NCBI RefSeq assembly: GCF_030518215.1
Contig: NZ_JAULRT010000032.1
Coordinates: forward strand, 124,001-188,000
Direction: 5' to 3'
Length of the DNA: 64,000 nucleotides
Origin: Gilvimarinus algae
Lineage (GTDB): Bacteria > Pseudomonadota > Gammaproteobacteria > Pseudomonadales > Cellvibrionaceae
How positions within the stretch are numbered: the first letter of the stretch is position 1; the number at the start of each line of letters is the position of its first letter. Both the position numbers and the translations under genes were made by a program. Positions 40,727 to 48,719 of this stretch are shown here, piece after piece. Below the pieces are notes generated by a model that was not told the DNA's origin, ran no database searches, and saw only the letters and a program-made list of their open reading frames with translations.

Positions 40727-41136
40727 AGGTCGATTTTTCCCCGCAGCTGTTTGGTTTGACCGCGCTGCGTTTTCTTATCCAGGCGCTTGCGCTGTGCGCT
40801 TTTACTGGGCTTGGTGGGGCGGCGCACTTTCTGGCGAACACCGGCCTTGAGGATAAGCTCCCTGAGCCGCTCTAGGGCATCGTCACGGTTTTTTTCCTGT
40901 GTCCGAAACTGTTGAGCCTTGATCACAACCACACCCTCTTTGCTGATGCGCTGATCATTCATTTTCAGTAGCCGCTCCTTGTAAAACGCCGGGAGCGTCG
41001 AGCGGTTGATGTCAAACCGCAAGTGCACGGCACTGGCCACCTTGTTGACGTTCTGGCCACCCGCACCCTGGGCGCGGATAAACGACAGGTCAATCTCCCA
41101 GTCGGCCAACTGAACGTTCTGGCTAATGTATAACAT
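40723..41136 (-). CDS. arfB: Alternative ribosome-rescue factor ArfB (YaeJ)
   Basis: 137 residues from ATG 41136. It has the release-factor GGQ motif ([12 protein letters not shown]) and the basic C-terminal tail (rich in Lys/Arg, e.g. [19 protein letters not shown]) that enters the empty mRNA channel. It hydrolyses peptidyl-tRNA on ribosomes stalled on truncated mRNA. The start region has only a weak GAG; a TTG four codons upstream is less likely. It overlaps the DUF188 gene. Confidence 0.95.
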   Translation of the reverse strand: MLYISQNVQLADWEIDLSFIRAQGAGGQNVNKVASAVHLRFDINRSTLPAFYKERLLKMNDQRISKEGVVVIKAQQFRTQEKNRDDALERLRELILKAGVRQKVRRPTKPSKSAQRKRLDKKTQRGQTKQLRGKIDL

Positions 41137-41218
41137 GCGGTGACTCAATGATCGGACTGGACAAACTCATGGGGCCTCAGTCTACAATAAAAGCACAAGT
41201 GGCTACAGTGCAGACACT

Positions 41219-42142
41219 ATGATCCGACAGATATCCCTTCATAAGGGTTTTTCGGGGTGCCGCAGGGGGCTTTTTATGCTCCTGTTGCTGCTGTTCACTG
41301 TGCCTGCTCGGTCCGAAGCGGCCGTGGTCGACCTGTTGGTGCCACCGTCGGTGCTGGCGGATATGCCGGCTTTTTTGGCCGGCGACGATCTTTTCGCTGT
41401 CAGGGATTTTGACCGCCCCAACAGCCGCCGTGACTTGGTCGATTATGTGCTGCTGCGCCAAGCATTGAGGCTCGGCAGCGATGCGCCGCTTGAGGTGCGT
41501 GTGCACCCTTGGGTAAGCATCAGTTACGACCGGGTATTGGTGACCCTGGCCGATGGCGAGGCGACCTTACTCAGCAATACCTTGTGGCGCGAGGATGTCT
41601 CGCCGGAGCACCCGGACCTATACGTTTCCAGCGCGACCATGGAGAAGGGCGAGTATACCGCTGGTCTCTACATGCACCCTGAGAACCCTAAACTCACGGA
41701 GGTGACCGACGCCGCCCAGATCCGCTCCCTCACCGCGGTGTCGAGTCGCCAATTTGTGCCCGACTGGCAAGCGCTTGAGCAACTTGGCCTGGCGGCACTG
41801 TATTCCGAGGTCAACTGGGAAAATATGGTGCGCATGGTACACCGTCAGCGGGTGGATTTTATGCTGATTCCTTTCTCGCGGCAGGCCGACTTGTCGCAGG
41901 CGGTGTTGGATGTGGTACTCAAGCCCCTGCCGGGCTTTAAGGTGGCTCTGGAGGGCAGTCGCGGTTGGGTCGTGAGTCGCCAACACCCAGCGGGTGCCAG
42001 CGCTTTCCAGGCGCTCGAAAAAGGGCTTGCTGTGTTGAAAGCTGAGGGGATTGTCGCGCGTGCTTACCGGGAGTCGGGCGTTATTAACGCCCGGGTGGAC
42101 GACTGGGTTCTTGCCAACAAGCCCTTATCCACTCGTCCCTAA
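41219..42142 (+). CDS. Periplasmic solute-binding-like protein, function unknown
   Basis: 307 residues. The N-terminus has a hydrophobic signal (FMLLLLLFTVPARSEA); translation may begin at the ATG of codon 20 rather than 41219, since neither has a strong ribosome site. The mature protein looks like a bilobed family-3 binding fold (VRVHPWVSISYDRVLVTLAD, VNWENMVRMVHRQRVDFMLIPFSRQADLS, LKAEGIVARAY) without a transporter nearby. It may bind a small ligand for a sensor. It ends 18 bases inside the 3' end of the convergent gene. Confidence 0.65.
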   Translation: MIRQISLHKGFSGCRRGLFMLLLLLFTVPARSEAAVVDLLVPPSVLADMPAFLAGDDLFAVRDFDRPNSRRDLVDYVLLRQALRLGSDAPLEVRVHPWVSISYDRVLVTLADGEATLLSNTLWREDVSPEHPDLYVSSATMEKGEYTAGLYMHPENPKLTEVTDAAQIRSLTAVSSRQFVPDWQALEQLGLAALYSEVNWENMVRMVHRQRVDFMLIPFSRQADLSQAVLDVVLKPLPGFKVALEGSRGWVVSRQHPAGASAFQALEKGLAVLKAEGIVARAYRESGVINARVDDWVLANKPLSTRP

Positions 42143-42715
42143 GGCCTCTTTGAGGCTTTGGTAACTGATGGGCTCCCCCGGCGTGTCGAAGGGGCGGGTT
42201 ATCTCTACCAGCCGAGCCGGTTTTACCGCTTGCGTTCCTTTTTCTGCGAACACCATGGTCAGCGTCCACTGATCCTTATTCATGCTAAAACTGACAAACC
42301 GAGCGTTATACAGCTTGCCGCCAAGGCTTAAGTGATGGTCGGGGTGGGCATTGAGACTGGATAAGACAAGAGCGTCGTCAATGCTGAGGCTGAAATAGTT
42401 GGAGCCCTGATAGAGAGTGAGCGCAACATTGGGTAAATTGCCAAGGTCATAGTGGTGTGTTGAGGCAACGCCTAAGGTGATCATGCCCCGGTAAGCGTTA
42501 GTCTCTTTGATCTCACCGGCGGGCTGGTTGGGGTCCCCCTGTTTCCGCAAAGCGGCGCCGTCGACCCAGTGAGGTGTCAGGGCGTAGTAGTTCATAAAGT
42601 CGTTGCTGACGCTGTGCAAGAAGCCCTGTTGCCAGTCAGCGGATTGCGCGAGGCATTTTATTGAAATCGTGAGTGAGGCAACAACAATACACGATAAACA
42701 GATATTATTTTTCAT
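42125..42715 (-). CDS. Exported hypothetical protein
   Basis: 196 residues with a signal peptide (about 1-23, MKNNICLSCIVVASLTISIKCLA) and GGGAG about 8 bases before the ATG. The mature part is predicted mixed alpha/beta (LSLSIDDALVLSSLNAHPDHHLSLGGKLYNARFVSFSMNKDQWTLTMVFAEKG) and matches no family I can name. Its last codons overlap the convergent gene. It follows the patatin gene's 3' side but is separately promoted (110-bp gap). Confidence 0.65.
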   Translation of the reverse strand: MKNNICLSCIVVASLTISIKCLAQSADWQQGFLHSVSNDFMNYYALTPHWVDGAALRKQGDPNQPAGEIKETNAYRGMITLGVASTHHYDLGNLPNVALTLYQGSNYFSLSIDDALVLSSLNAHPDHHLSLGGKLYNARFVSFSMNKDQWTLTMVFAEKGTQAVKPARLVEITRPFDTPGEPISYQSLKEALGTSG

Positions 42716-42825
42716 AGACGCTCCCTGTTCTCTTTGCAGATTACTTTTCTAGGCCGCCCTTTGCAACTGTTCGGGCCTGGTGCTCAGACGGCCATATGCT
42801 CAGGGCTTAGTGAGGCGCTCAGTGC

Positions 42826-45069
42826 TTAGAACGTCACGCCCATAAAAATATAGGCACTGTGATTGCCCGTGTCGGATTTGCCCCAGGCGAGGTAGGCGGG
42901 GCCTATAGGGCTATCCCAACCGAGGAAGAGGCTGGCAGAGTGAATCAATTCCGAGTAGTCGATGGCGTCGCGGTCGTTCCAGGCGTTGCCGGCCTCAAGG
43001 GAAGTGCCAAGATAAAGCGGCAGGTTCAGCACCCGGTAATTGTTCTCAGCCAGCTCGTAGGTATAGACCAGGCTGAAAAAGCGGGTGTGCTGGCCGGAGA
43101 TAAACCCGCTGCCATTACCGGATAAGTGCAGAAAGCCACCCAGCTCAAAAGAGCCCACCAGTGAAAAAGGATCGTCGTTAAACGTGCTGTTGTATTCCAT
43201 TTGGCCGCGCAGCGAGTGCCTGCCGATGGAATGGGCGCCGATCAGGTTGAGTTCGACTTGGGTGGACATGTCCTTGACGGTCAGCAGGTCGAATTGCGAT
43301 CGGGTGGCCGTGGTGTTGAATTTCCAGCCACGGGTGGGGAAGCTTGGGTCGTCGAGGCTATCGAAATCGATCCGCAGCAGCGCGCCATGCTGCAGGTAGT
43401 CGACGTCTCTTTGTCCAACGACTTCGGATAAAATCACCGGCAGGCGAATATCACCCTCGGTATAAAAGTAACCCAGCAGAGTGTCGAGTTTGTCGCGCAG
43501 GTTCCAACCGAGTCCGCCAATAAAACCGTACTCGTTTTCAATGACTTCTCCCAAAGATTCTCCCTCTTCGGTGTAGGAAAATACATTGCGGTTGTAGCGC
43601 AGCCCGCCCTCCCAAAACAGGTCGGTGGTGGCAATGGGCCAATAGAGTTCGGTGTTGAACTTTTTCTCGGTGCCGAATTCGGCCGTTGTGTACCACTCAG
43701 CGCCGTAAGGTGACAGGTTTGTGCGTCGGTAAGAGGCGCCCAACTGGTAGCGGCTTTGTGAGCGCAAGTTATCTTCAAACGATAATTTGAAATCCAGATA
43801 GCCCGGCCCCCACTCTTTTTCATCCACTAAGGTATTGAGTGTGTTGATGTCGTTTTCGCGGGACAGAGAAGTCCGCACCCGCGCAATGGTTCCCTGGCCG
43901 TAAAGCTTTTGCATGCCCCGGTGGATATCGTTGGGTGTGTAGACGGCGCCTTCACGCAGGTTCATGCGCTTGAGAATGTAATCGTCACTCAGGCGCGAGT
44001 GGTTGATCAGACGTATACGATCCAGATGCAATTCGCTGTCGCTGGCGATAAAAGACTCGGCCGCAAAAGGCTGCGCCTTGCCTGCCAGTGCCTGAGCCTG
44101 CGAGTGAGTGGAAAGCACTCCCGTTGCCAAGCGATAGCCGCTCTCGGCGGCTTCCAGGGTTTTGTCAAAGCTGAGCATATCGATCTCGCCGAGCTCGGGC
44201 TTGAGGTAGATGTCCTGCTCTGAGAGCAGTGCTTTTTGCTGAGTGACGTTTTTCTCGGTAAGAAAGCTGGTGAGTTGACGCAGGATGCTGACGCCCGAGC
44301 TGAGCTGGTCGCGGGTCATGGCCGGCGAGCCTATGTCCACGGCAATGATAATGTTGGCTCCCAGTTCGCGCGCGACACTGACGGGCAGGTTGTTGGCAAT
44401 GCCGCCGTCCACCAGCAGCCGGCCATCGCGTTCAATCGGGCGGACTATGCCCGGCAGCGACATGGAGATTTGCAAGGCGGTACTCAGGTCGCCCTTGTCC
44501 AGAACCACCTGCTCGCCGGTTTCGATGTCCGCCGCTACGGCGCGAAAGGCGATGGGCAAATCGTCAAAGCTGTCAAAGAGCACGTGGGTGCCGAGCAACT
44601 GATCAATCAGGTTTTTCATGCCCTGGCCCTGGAGAAAGCCCTGCGGGAGCTTGACGCTGGTGCCGTCAAAGCCAAGGTTTAGCTGGATGGGAAAGTCGTC
44701 CATTTGCCGCTTGCGGCGGTTGGGCGTTTGGCTGCGTGGCAGGTCGTCCTGATAGCCTATGTCCCAGTCGGCCTCGGCGAACAGCTGCTCGATGTCAGCG
44801 GCGCTTTTGCCGCTGGCGTAGAGGGCGCCGACAAACGAACCGATGCTGGTGCCTACCACAACATCCACGGGAATCTGCCGCTCCTCCAGTGCGCGGATAA
44901 CACCAATGTGAGCGCCGCCCCGGGCGCCACCACCACCGAGCACCAGAGCAACACAGGGGCGCTCAAGGGCGCGTTGGCAGACGGGCTTGGGTGTTTCGCC
45001 CAAGGCGCTGCAGGCCACTGCTGCTAGCGATACGGTGAGGATAAGGCGTCCAGTCGTTACCTGAATCAT
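42826..45069 (-). CDS. Patatin-like phospholipase with BamA-type barrel (type Vd, PlpD-like)
   Basis: 747 residues from ATG 45069 (AGGGA 6 bases upstream). A signal peptide (1-24) precedes a patatin domain (about 38-330) with GGGGARG (45-51), nucleophile Ser75 in GTSIG and the DGG catalytic Asp (LLVDGGIANNLPV). A POTRA-like unit follows (about 345-410, LDRIRLINHSRLSDDYILKRM). The rest is a 16-strand-type beta-barrel with terminal Phe (GVTF). This is the layout of Pseudomonas PlpD, where the barrel exports the patatin lipase to the surface. It would cleave phospholipids or other lipids outside the cell or at the outer membrane. Confidence 0.92.
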   Translation of the reverse strand: MIQVTTGRLILTVSLAAVACSALGETPKPVCQRALERPCVALVLGGGGARGGAHIGVIRALEERQIPVDVVVGTSIGSFVGALYASGKSAADIEQLFAEADWDIGYQDDLPRSQTPNRRKRQMDDFPIQLNLGFDGTSVKLPQGFLQGQGMKNLIDQLLGTHVLFDSFDDLPIAFRAVAADIETGEQVVLDKGDLSTALQISMSLPGIVRPIERDGRLLVDGGIANNLPVSVARELGANIIIAVDIGSPAMTRDQLSSGVSILRQLTSFLTEKNVTQQKALLSEQDIYLKPELGEIDMLSFDKTLEAAESGYRLATGVLSTHSQAQALAGKAQPFAAESFIASDSELHLDRIRLINHSRLSDDYILKRMNLREGAVYTPNDIHRGMQKLYGQGTIARVRTSLSRENDINTLNTLVDEKEWGPGYLDFKLSFEDNLRSQSRYQLGASYRRTNLSPYGAEWYTTAEFGTEKKFNTELYWPIATTDLFWEGGLRYNRNVFSYTEEGESLGEVIENEYGFIGGLGWNLRDKLDTLLGYFYTEGDIRLPVILSEVVGQRDVDYLQHGALLRIDFDSLDDPSFPTRGWKFNTTATRSQFDLLTVKDMSTQVELNLIGAHSIGRHSLRGQMEYNSTFNDDPFSLVGSFELGGFLHLSGNGSGFISGQHTRFFSLVYTYELAENNYRVLNLPLYLGTSLEAGNAWNDRDAIDYSELIHSASLFLGWDSPIGPAYLAWGKSDTGNHSAYIFMGVTF

Positions 45070-45126
45070 GGTGTCCCTGAGTTGTGCCGGTTTGCCTTGT
45101 ATCATAGCCCCTTTTCCCGGGGCGAG

Positions 45127-45621
45127 TTACCGTTGCAGCTGGCGCAGGCGCGCCTTGACCGATGGCGCCTCATCGCGCTCGGTGGCGGCAATTATATCCC
45201 GGGCGTCTTTTGCCAAGTCCGGGAATTGCTGCGCCAGCTCGTGCAGAAGGTTGTAGGCCCAGGCGCGGACAAATTTATGGGTGGCGGTCAGGCATTGACG
45301 TACAAAGGGCTCCAGTGCCTGGCGCTGAGGGGCGCTAAAGCGCTGACCGGCCAGCAATTGCAGCAGATGCAGCTGGGATTCCCAATCGTGCAGCGCGTCC
45401 AGTGCCTTGCACACCTGATTCAGTTGCGCGGTGCTGAGCGAGTGGCCGGTTTCCAGGTGATGTTTCAGCAGCCAGCTAGCGGCTTTTTGCCGGTGCGGCT
45501 CTGCGAGTAACTTTATGCAGTGTGGGGCAAAGTCAGGCTCTCGGTAATAGCGGTTGTAAACAGCGGTGATATCCTTGGCTGACTTGCCGTCCCATTGATC
45601 TATTGAATCCGTTAGAGCCAT
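45127..45621 (-). CDS. All-helical HEAT-like protein, function unknown
   Basis: 164 residues, nearly all amphipathic helix pairs (HCIKLLAEPHRQKAASWLLKHHL, ALEPFVRQCLTATHKFVRAWAYNLLHELAQQ), resembling a short HEAT repeat or DNA-alkylation-repair-type solenoid. No catalytic motif. Its start lies inside the end of the ICMT gene (10-bp overlap), with AGG upstream. It is probably an adapter, but no partner is evident. Confidence 0.7.
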   Translation of the reverse strand: MALTDSIDQWDGKSAKDITAVYNRYYREPDFAPHCIKLLAEPHRQKAASWLLKHHLETGHSLSTAQLNQVCKALDALHDWESQLHLLQLLAGQRFSAPQRQALEPFVRQCLTATHKFVRAWAYNLLHELAQQFPDLAKDARDIIAATERDEAPSVKARLRQLQR

Positions 45622-46058
45622 CGTCTGACCTGAGCGCAGTAAAGTGTGTAGCTTTCGCCGAAGCGCGCGTGCATGGCGCGCTCTTCGTAAGAGATATACC
45701 AGCGGTCCAGAATAATAACAAACAACAGCGCCAGCGCCATGGAGCTAGGCGCCAGCCCCAGTAATATCGCAACGCCGAAAAGTGCCAGAGCCAGCCCCAG
45801 GTACATTGGGTTGCGGCTTAGGCGAAACGGTCCCTCGGTAACCAGTGTGCCGGGCGCATCGAAGGTAAACGCCGTGGTTTGGTGCTGTTTAAACAGGCGC
45901 TTGGCCCAAAACGCCAGGCCGAGTCCGCCGATCAGTAACACCACAGCGGCGAGTGTGTAAGGCTTGGCGAGGGTATGGGGTGAGCCAAGCGCCCAGCAAA
46001 GGCCGGCCATGGTCAGCGCAAACAGAACAAACAGGTGTGGAGGAAGCAGCTTTTTCAT
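45612..46058 (-). CDS. Isoprenylcysteine carboxyl methyltransferase-family membrane protein
   Basis: 148 residues from ATG 46058; a TTG 24 bases earlier is an alternative. Four to five membrane helices and the ICMT/PEMT signature EGPFRLSRNPMYLGLALALFG, followed by YISYEERAMHARFGESYTLYCAQVRRWL. In bacteria such proteins methylate lipids or unknown acceptors using S-adenosylmethionine. Coupled to the HEAT-like gene. Confidence 0.88.
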   Translation of the reverse strand: MKKLLPPHLFVLFALTMAGLCWALGSPHTLAKPYTLAAVVLLIGGLGLAFWAKRLFKQHQTTAFTFDAPGTLVTEGPFRLSRNPMYLGLALALFGVAILLGLAPSSMALALLFVIILDRWYISYEERAMHARFGESYTLYCAQVRRWL

Positions 46059-46129
46059 AGGGGGCCCCAGAGCATTGGACAATGTCTTCGCAGCCTAGGG
46101 CAATGATCTAGCGCCTACCTTAACCTATG

Positions 46130-46744
46130 TTAAGGCGCCTTAGATGAATTTCCCTGGGACATTTTAAGCTCACGGCGGATGCGTGAGAGAGACACGTCGG
46201 TCACGCCGATGTACATGGCGATATGTTTGAGGGGAATCTGCTCGGCGATCTCACCGTAATCTTGCACAAAACGCTGGTAGCGCTGGGTGGCGTTGTCGAG
46301 CAGCAGGCTGGCTTCGCGGCGCTCTTTTTTCACGGCCAGGTGCTCAAGCAGGCGGCGCACGATGCGGTTCCACTCGAGGTAACACTCCGAGAGCCCGACC
46401 AAGCGGTCGTAATCAATGGTGAGCGTCTCGCACGGGGTAATGGCCTCGGCGCCGTAGAGGCTGGGTTCACCGAATATGTGAGAAGACATGCTGGCAAAAG
46501 CACCGCCCGGCCCCACCAGAGATTTGTTGCGCTCCTTGCCATCGGTGTCGAGGTAGAAGTAGCGGCCGACGCCCTGCAAAACAAAGTGCACACTGAGCGG
46601 CTTTTCGCCTTGGGAAAAAATGGTCTCGCCCGAGGCAAAGCGCCGGCCTGAAAAATGAGACCAGACCCGCTCCAGTGCTTGGTCGCTTAAGGGGGCGAGC
46701 CGGCCAAAGTAGGCGAGTGCATGGGCTTTTAGTGGTTCTGTCAT
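46130..46744 (-). CDS. Crp/Fnr-family transcriptional regulator
   Basis: 204 residues from ATG 46744. A cyclic-nucleotide-binding-like beta-roll (about 15-115, GETIFSQGEKPLSVHFVLQGVGRYFY) connects by a long helix to a C-terminal HTH (IPLKHIAMYIGVTDVSLSRIRREL). There are no Fnr iron-sulfur cysteines in the N-terminus, so it is not an oxygen sensor of that type. The cAMP contact residues are not obviously conserved. The ribosome site is weak. Its targets are unknown. Confidence 0.88.
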   Translation of the reverse strand: MTEPLKAHALAYFGRLAPLSDQALERVWSHFSGRRFASGETIFSQGEKPLSVHFVLQGVGRYFYLDTDGKERNKSLVGPGGAFASMSSHIFGEPSLYGAEAITPCETLTIDYDRLVGLSECYLEWNRIVRRLLEHLAVKKERREASLLLDNATQRYQRFVQDYGEIAEQIPLKHIAMYIGVTDVSLSRIRRELKMSQGNSSKAP

Positions 46745-46763
46745 TAAGGTGTCTACCGGCCCG

Positions 46764-46794
46764 AAAAAAAAGCGCACCGTGTGGCGCGCTTTTT
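46764..46794 (-). terminator. Terminator after ettA
   Basis: An imperfect GC stem around 46771-46790 (GCGC...GCGC) is flanked by an 8-base A-run on the + strand, which becomes U8 in the minus-strand transcript after the stem. It lies just past the ettA stop. Confidence 0.7.
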
Positions 46795-46799
46795 CGTTA

Positions 46800-48467
46800 T
46801 CAGGTGTTTTTTAGCGGCTTGTATTTCACCCGCTTGGGTTGAGCGTCCTGACCTTTGCGCTTGATAAAGTCTTCATGGTACTCAGTGTAGTTGCCTTCAA
46901 AAAACACCACTTCCGATTCGCCCTCGTAGGCGAGGATGTGGGTGGCAATCCGGTCGAGGAACCAGCGGTCGTGCGAGATCACCAGCACGCAGCCCGGGAA
47001 GGCGAGAATGGCGTCTTCCAGGGCGCGCAGGGTTTCTACGTCCAGATCGTTGGACGGTTCGTCCAGCAGCAGCACGTTGGCGCCTTGCTTGAGGGTGTTG
47101 GCCAGGTGCAGACGGCCGCGTTCACCACCGGAGAGTTCGCCGACGCGTTTTTGCTGATCCGAGCCTTTGAAGTTAAAGCGGCCCACGTAGGAGCGCGAGC
47201 TGACTTCGTAGGAGCCTATGCGAAGAATGTCCTGGCCTTCGGAAATGGCCTCCCAGACGGTTTTCTTGTCGTCCAGGTTCTCGCGGCTCTGTTCCACGTA
47301 GGCGACCTGTACGGTCTCGCCGAGCGTCACTGTACCGCTGTCGGGCTGTTCGGTGCCGGCAATCATACGAAAGAGGGTGGATTTACCTGCCCCGTTGCCG
47401 CCGACGATACCGACCACGGCGCCCTTGGGAATGCTCATGGTGAGGTTGTCGATCAGCAGGCGGTCACCGTAGCCTTTGGAGACGTTTTCCAGCTCAATCA
47501 CTTTGTCGCCCAAGCGCTCGCCAGGCGGAATGTAGATTTCATTGGTCTCGTTGCGGGTCTGGAATTCCTGGCTCTGCAGCTCGTCAAAGCGCGCCAGGCG
47601 CGCCTTGCTCTTGGCTTGGCGGCCTTTGGGATTCTGGCGTACCCAGTCCAGCTCGGCTTTCAGGGCTTTCTGGCGCGCCGCTTCTGTGCGCTCTTCCTGG
47701 GCAAGGCGGGCTTCTTTTTGCTCGAGCCAGGTGGAGTAGTTGCCCTCATAGGGAATACCGTGGCCACGGTCCAGCTCCAGAATCCAGCCGGCGGCGTTGT
47801 CCAGGAAGTAGCGGTCGTGGGTAATGGCGACAACGGTACCGTTAAAGCTTTGCAGAAATTGCTCAAGCCAGTGAACACTTTCGGCGTCCAGGTGGTTGGT
47901 GGGTTCGTCCAGCAGCAACATATCGGGGCGCGACAGCAGCAGGCGGCACAGGGCAACGCGGCGGCGCTCACCACCGGAGAGTTTGGTCACATCCGCATCC
48001 CAGGGCGGCAGACGCAGGGCGTCGGCGGCGACCTCCAGGGTGTTATTGAGGTTGTGGGCATCCCAGGCCTGAATGATGTCTTCGCAGCGCGCCTGCTTTT
48101 TCGCCAGCTCGTCAAAGTCAGCGTCCGGCTCGGCGTAATCGGCGTAGACCTGCTCCAGCGCGGCCAGGGCATCCACGGCTTCACGCACACCGTCTTCGAC
48201 GTTGCCACGCACGTCCTTGTTCGGGTCCAGTTCGGGCTCTTGGGGCAGATAGCCGATCTTGATATCGGGCATGGGGCGCGCTTCGCCGTTGTACTCGGTG
48301 TCAACGCCGGCCATGATGCGCAAGAGGGTGGATTTGCCCGAGCCGTTCAGGCCGAGTACGCCGATCTTGGCACCCGGAAAAAAGGACAGGGAAATGTCCT
48401 TGAGGATCTCGCGCTTGGGCGGAACGACCTTGCCCACGCGGTTCATGGTGTAAACGTACTGTGCCAT
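46800..48467 (-). CDS. ettA: Energy-dependent translational throttle protein EttA (ABC-F)
   Basis: 555 residues, the exact family length. Two ABC ATPase domains: Walker A GLNGSGKST and GGNGAGKST, signatures LSGGERRR and LSGGERGR, and Walker B LLLDEPTNHLD and LLLDEPSNDLD. The linker between them (the P-site tRNA-interaction motif region) and the opening MAQYVYTMNRVGKVVPPKREIL are typical of EttA. It binds the ribosomal E site and gates the first peptide bond according to the ATP/ADP ratio. GAGG lies about 9 bases before the ATG. Long open frames on the opposite strand are shadows. Confidence 0.97.
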   Translation of the reverse strand: MAQYVYTMNRVGKVVPPKREILKDISLSFFPGAKIGVLGLNGSGKSTLLRIMAGVDTEYNGEARPMPDIKIGYLPQEPELDPNKDVRGNVEDGVREAVDALAALEQVYADYAEPDADFDELAKKQARCEDIIQAWDAHNLNNTLEVAADALRLPPWDADVTKLSGGERRRVALCRLLLSRPDMLLLDEPTNHLDAESVHWLEQFLQSFNGTVVAITHDRYFLDNAAGWILELDRGHGIPYEGNYSTWLEQKEARLAQEERTEAARQKALKAELDWVRQNPKGRQAKSKARLARFDELQSQEFQTRNETNEIYIPPGERLGDKVIELENVSKGYGDRLLIDNLTMSIPKGAVVGIVGGNGAGKSTLFRMIAGTEQPDSGTVTLGETVQVAYVEQSRENLDDKKTVWEAISEGQDILRIGSYEVSSRSYVGRFNFKGSDQQKRVGELSGGERGRLHLANTLKQGANVLLLDEPSNDLDVETLRALEDAILAFPGCVLVISHDRWFLDRIATHILAYEGESEVVFFEGNYTEYHEDFIKRKGQDAQPKRVKYKPLKNT

Positions 48468-48719
48468 CTGAATGTGCCTCGTGCGGGCCGCCCGGAGGGA
48501 GGTCGCGGCCGGTTGGAGATAAAACGCGCAAGGTACCGAAAGGCGCCGGGCTTTTCAATCTTTTGCACCCGGGTGCGACAATAATTGTGCAAAGAGCGAA
48601 ATTTGCGCAATGAATGCACCATATTGCAGCGATTGTGTCGGCATCACGCGGCAACACAAACCTGTAACAATTGCTCGCTAGGCTCATGCCCCGATTACAA
48701 GACCTACAGGAGCAGACCT

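Noticed and set aside
46118-46135. CCTTAAC/GTTAAGG hairpin after the Crp/Fnr gene as a terminator
   Set aside because: The stem overlaps the end of the Crp/Fnr coding sequence and lacks a T-run, so its role is unclear.
46839-48584. 581-codon open frame on the + strand opposite ettA
   Set aside because: A shadow of the high-GC ettA gene; no ribosome site, no recognisable domain, and ettA is a full-length match to its family.
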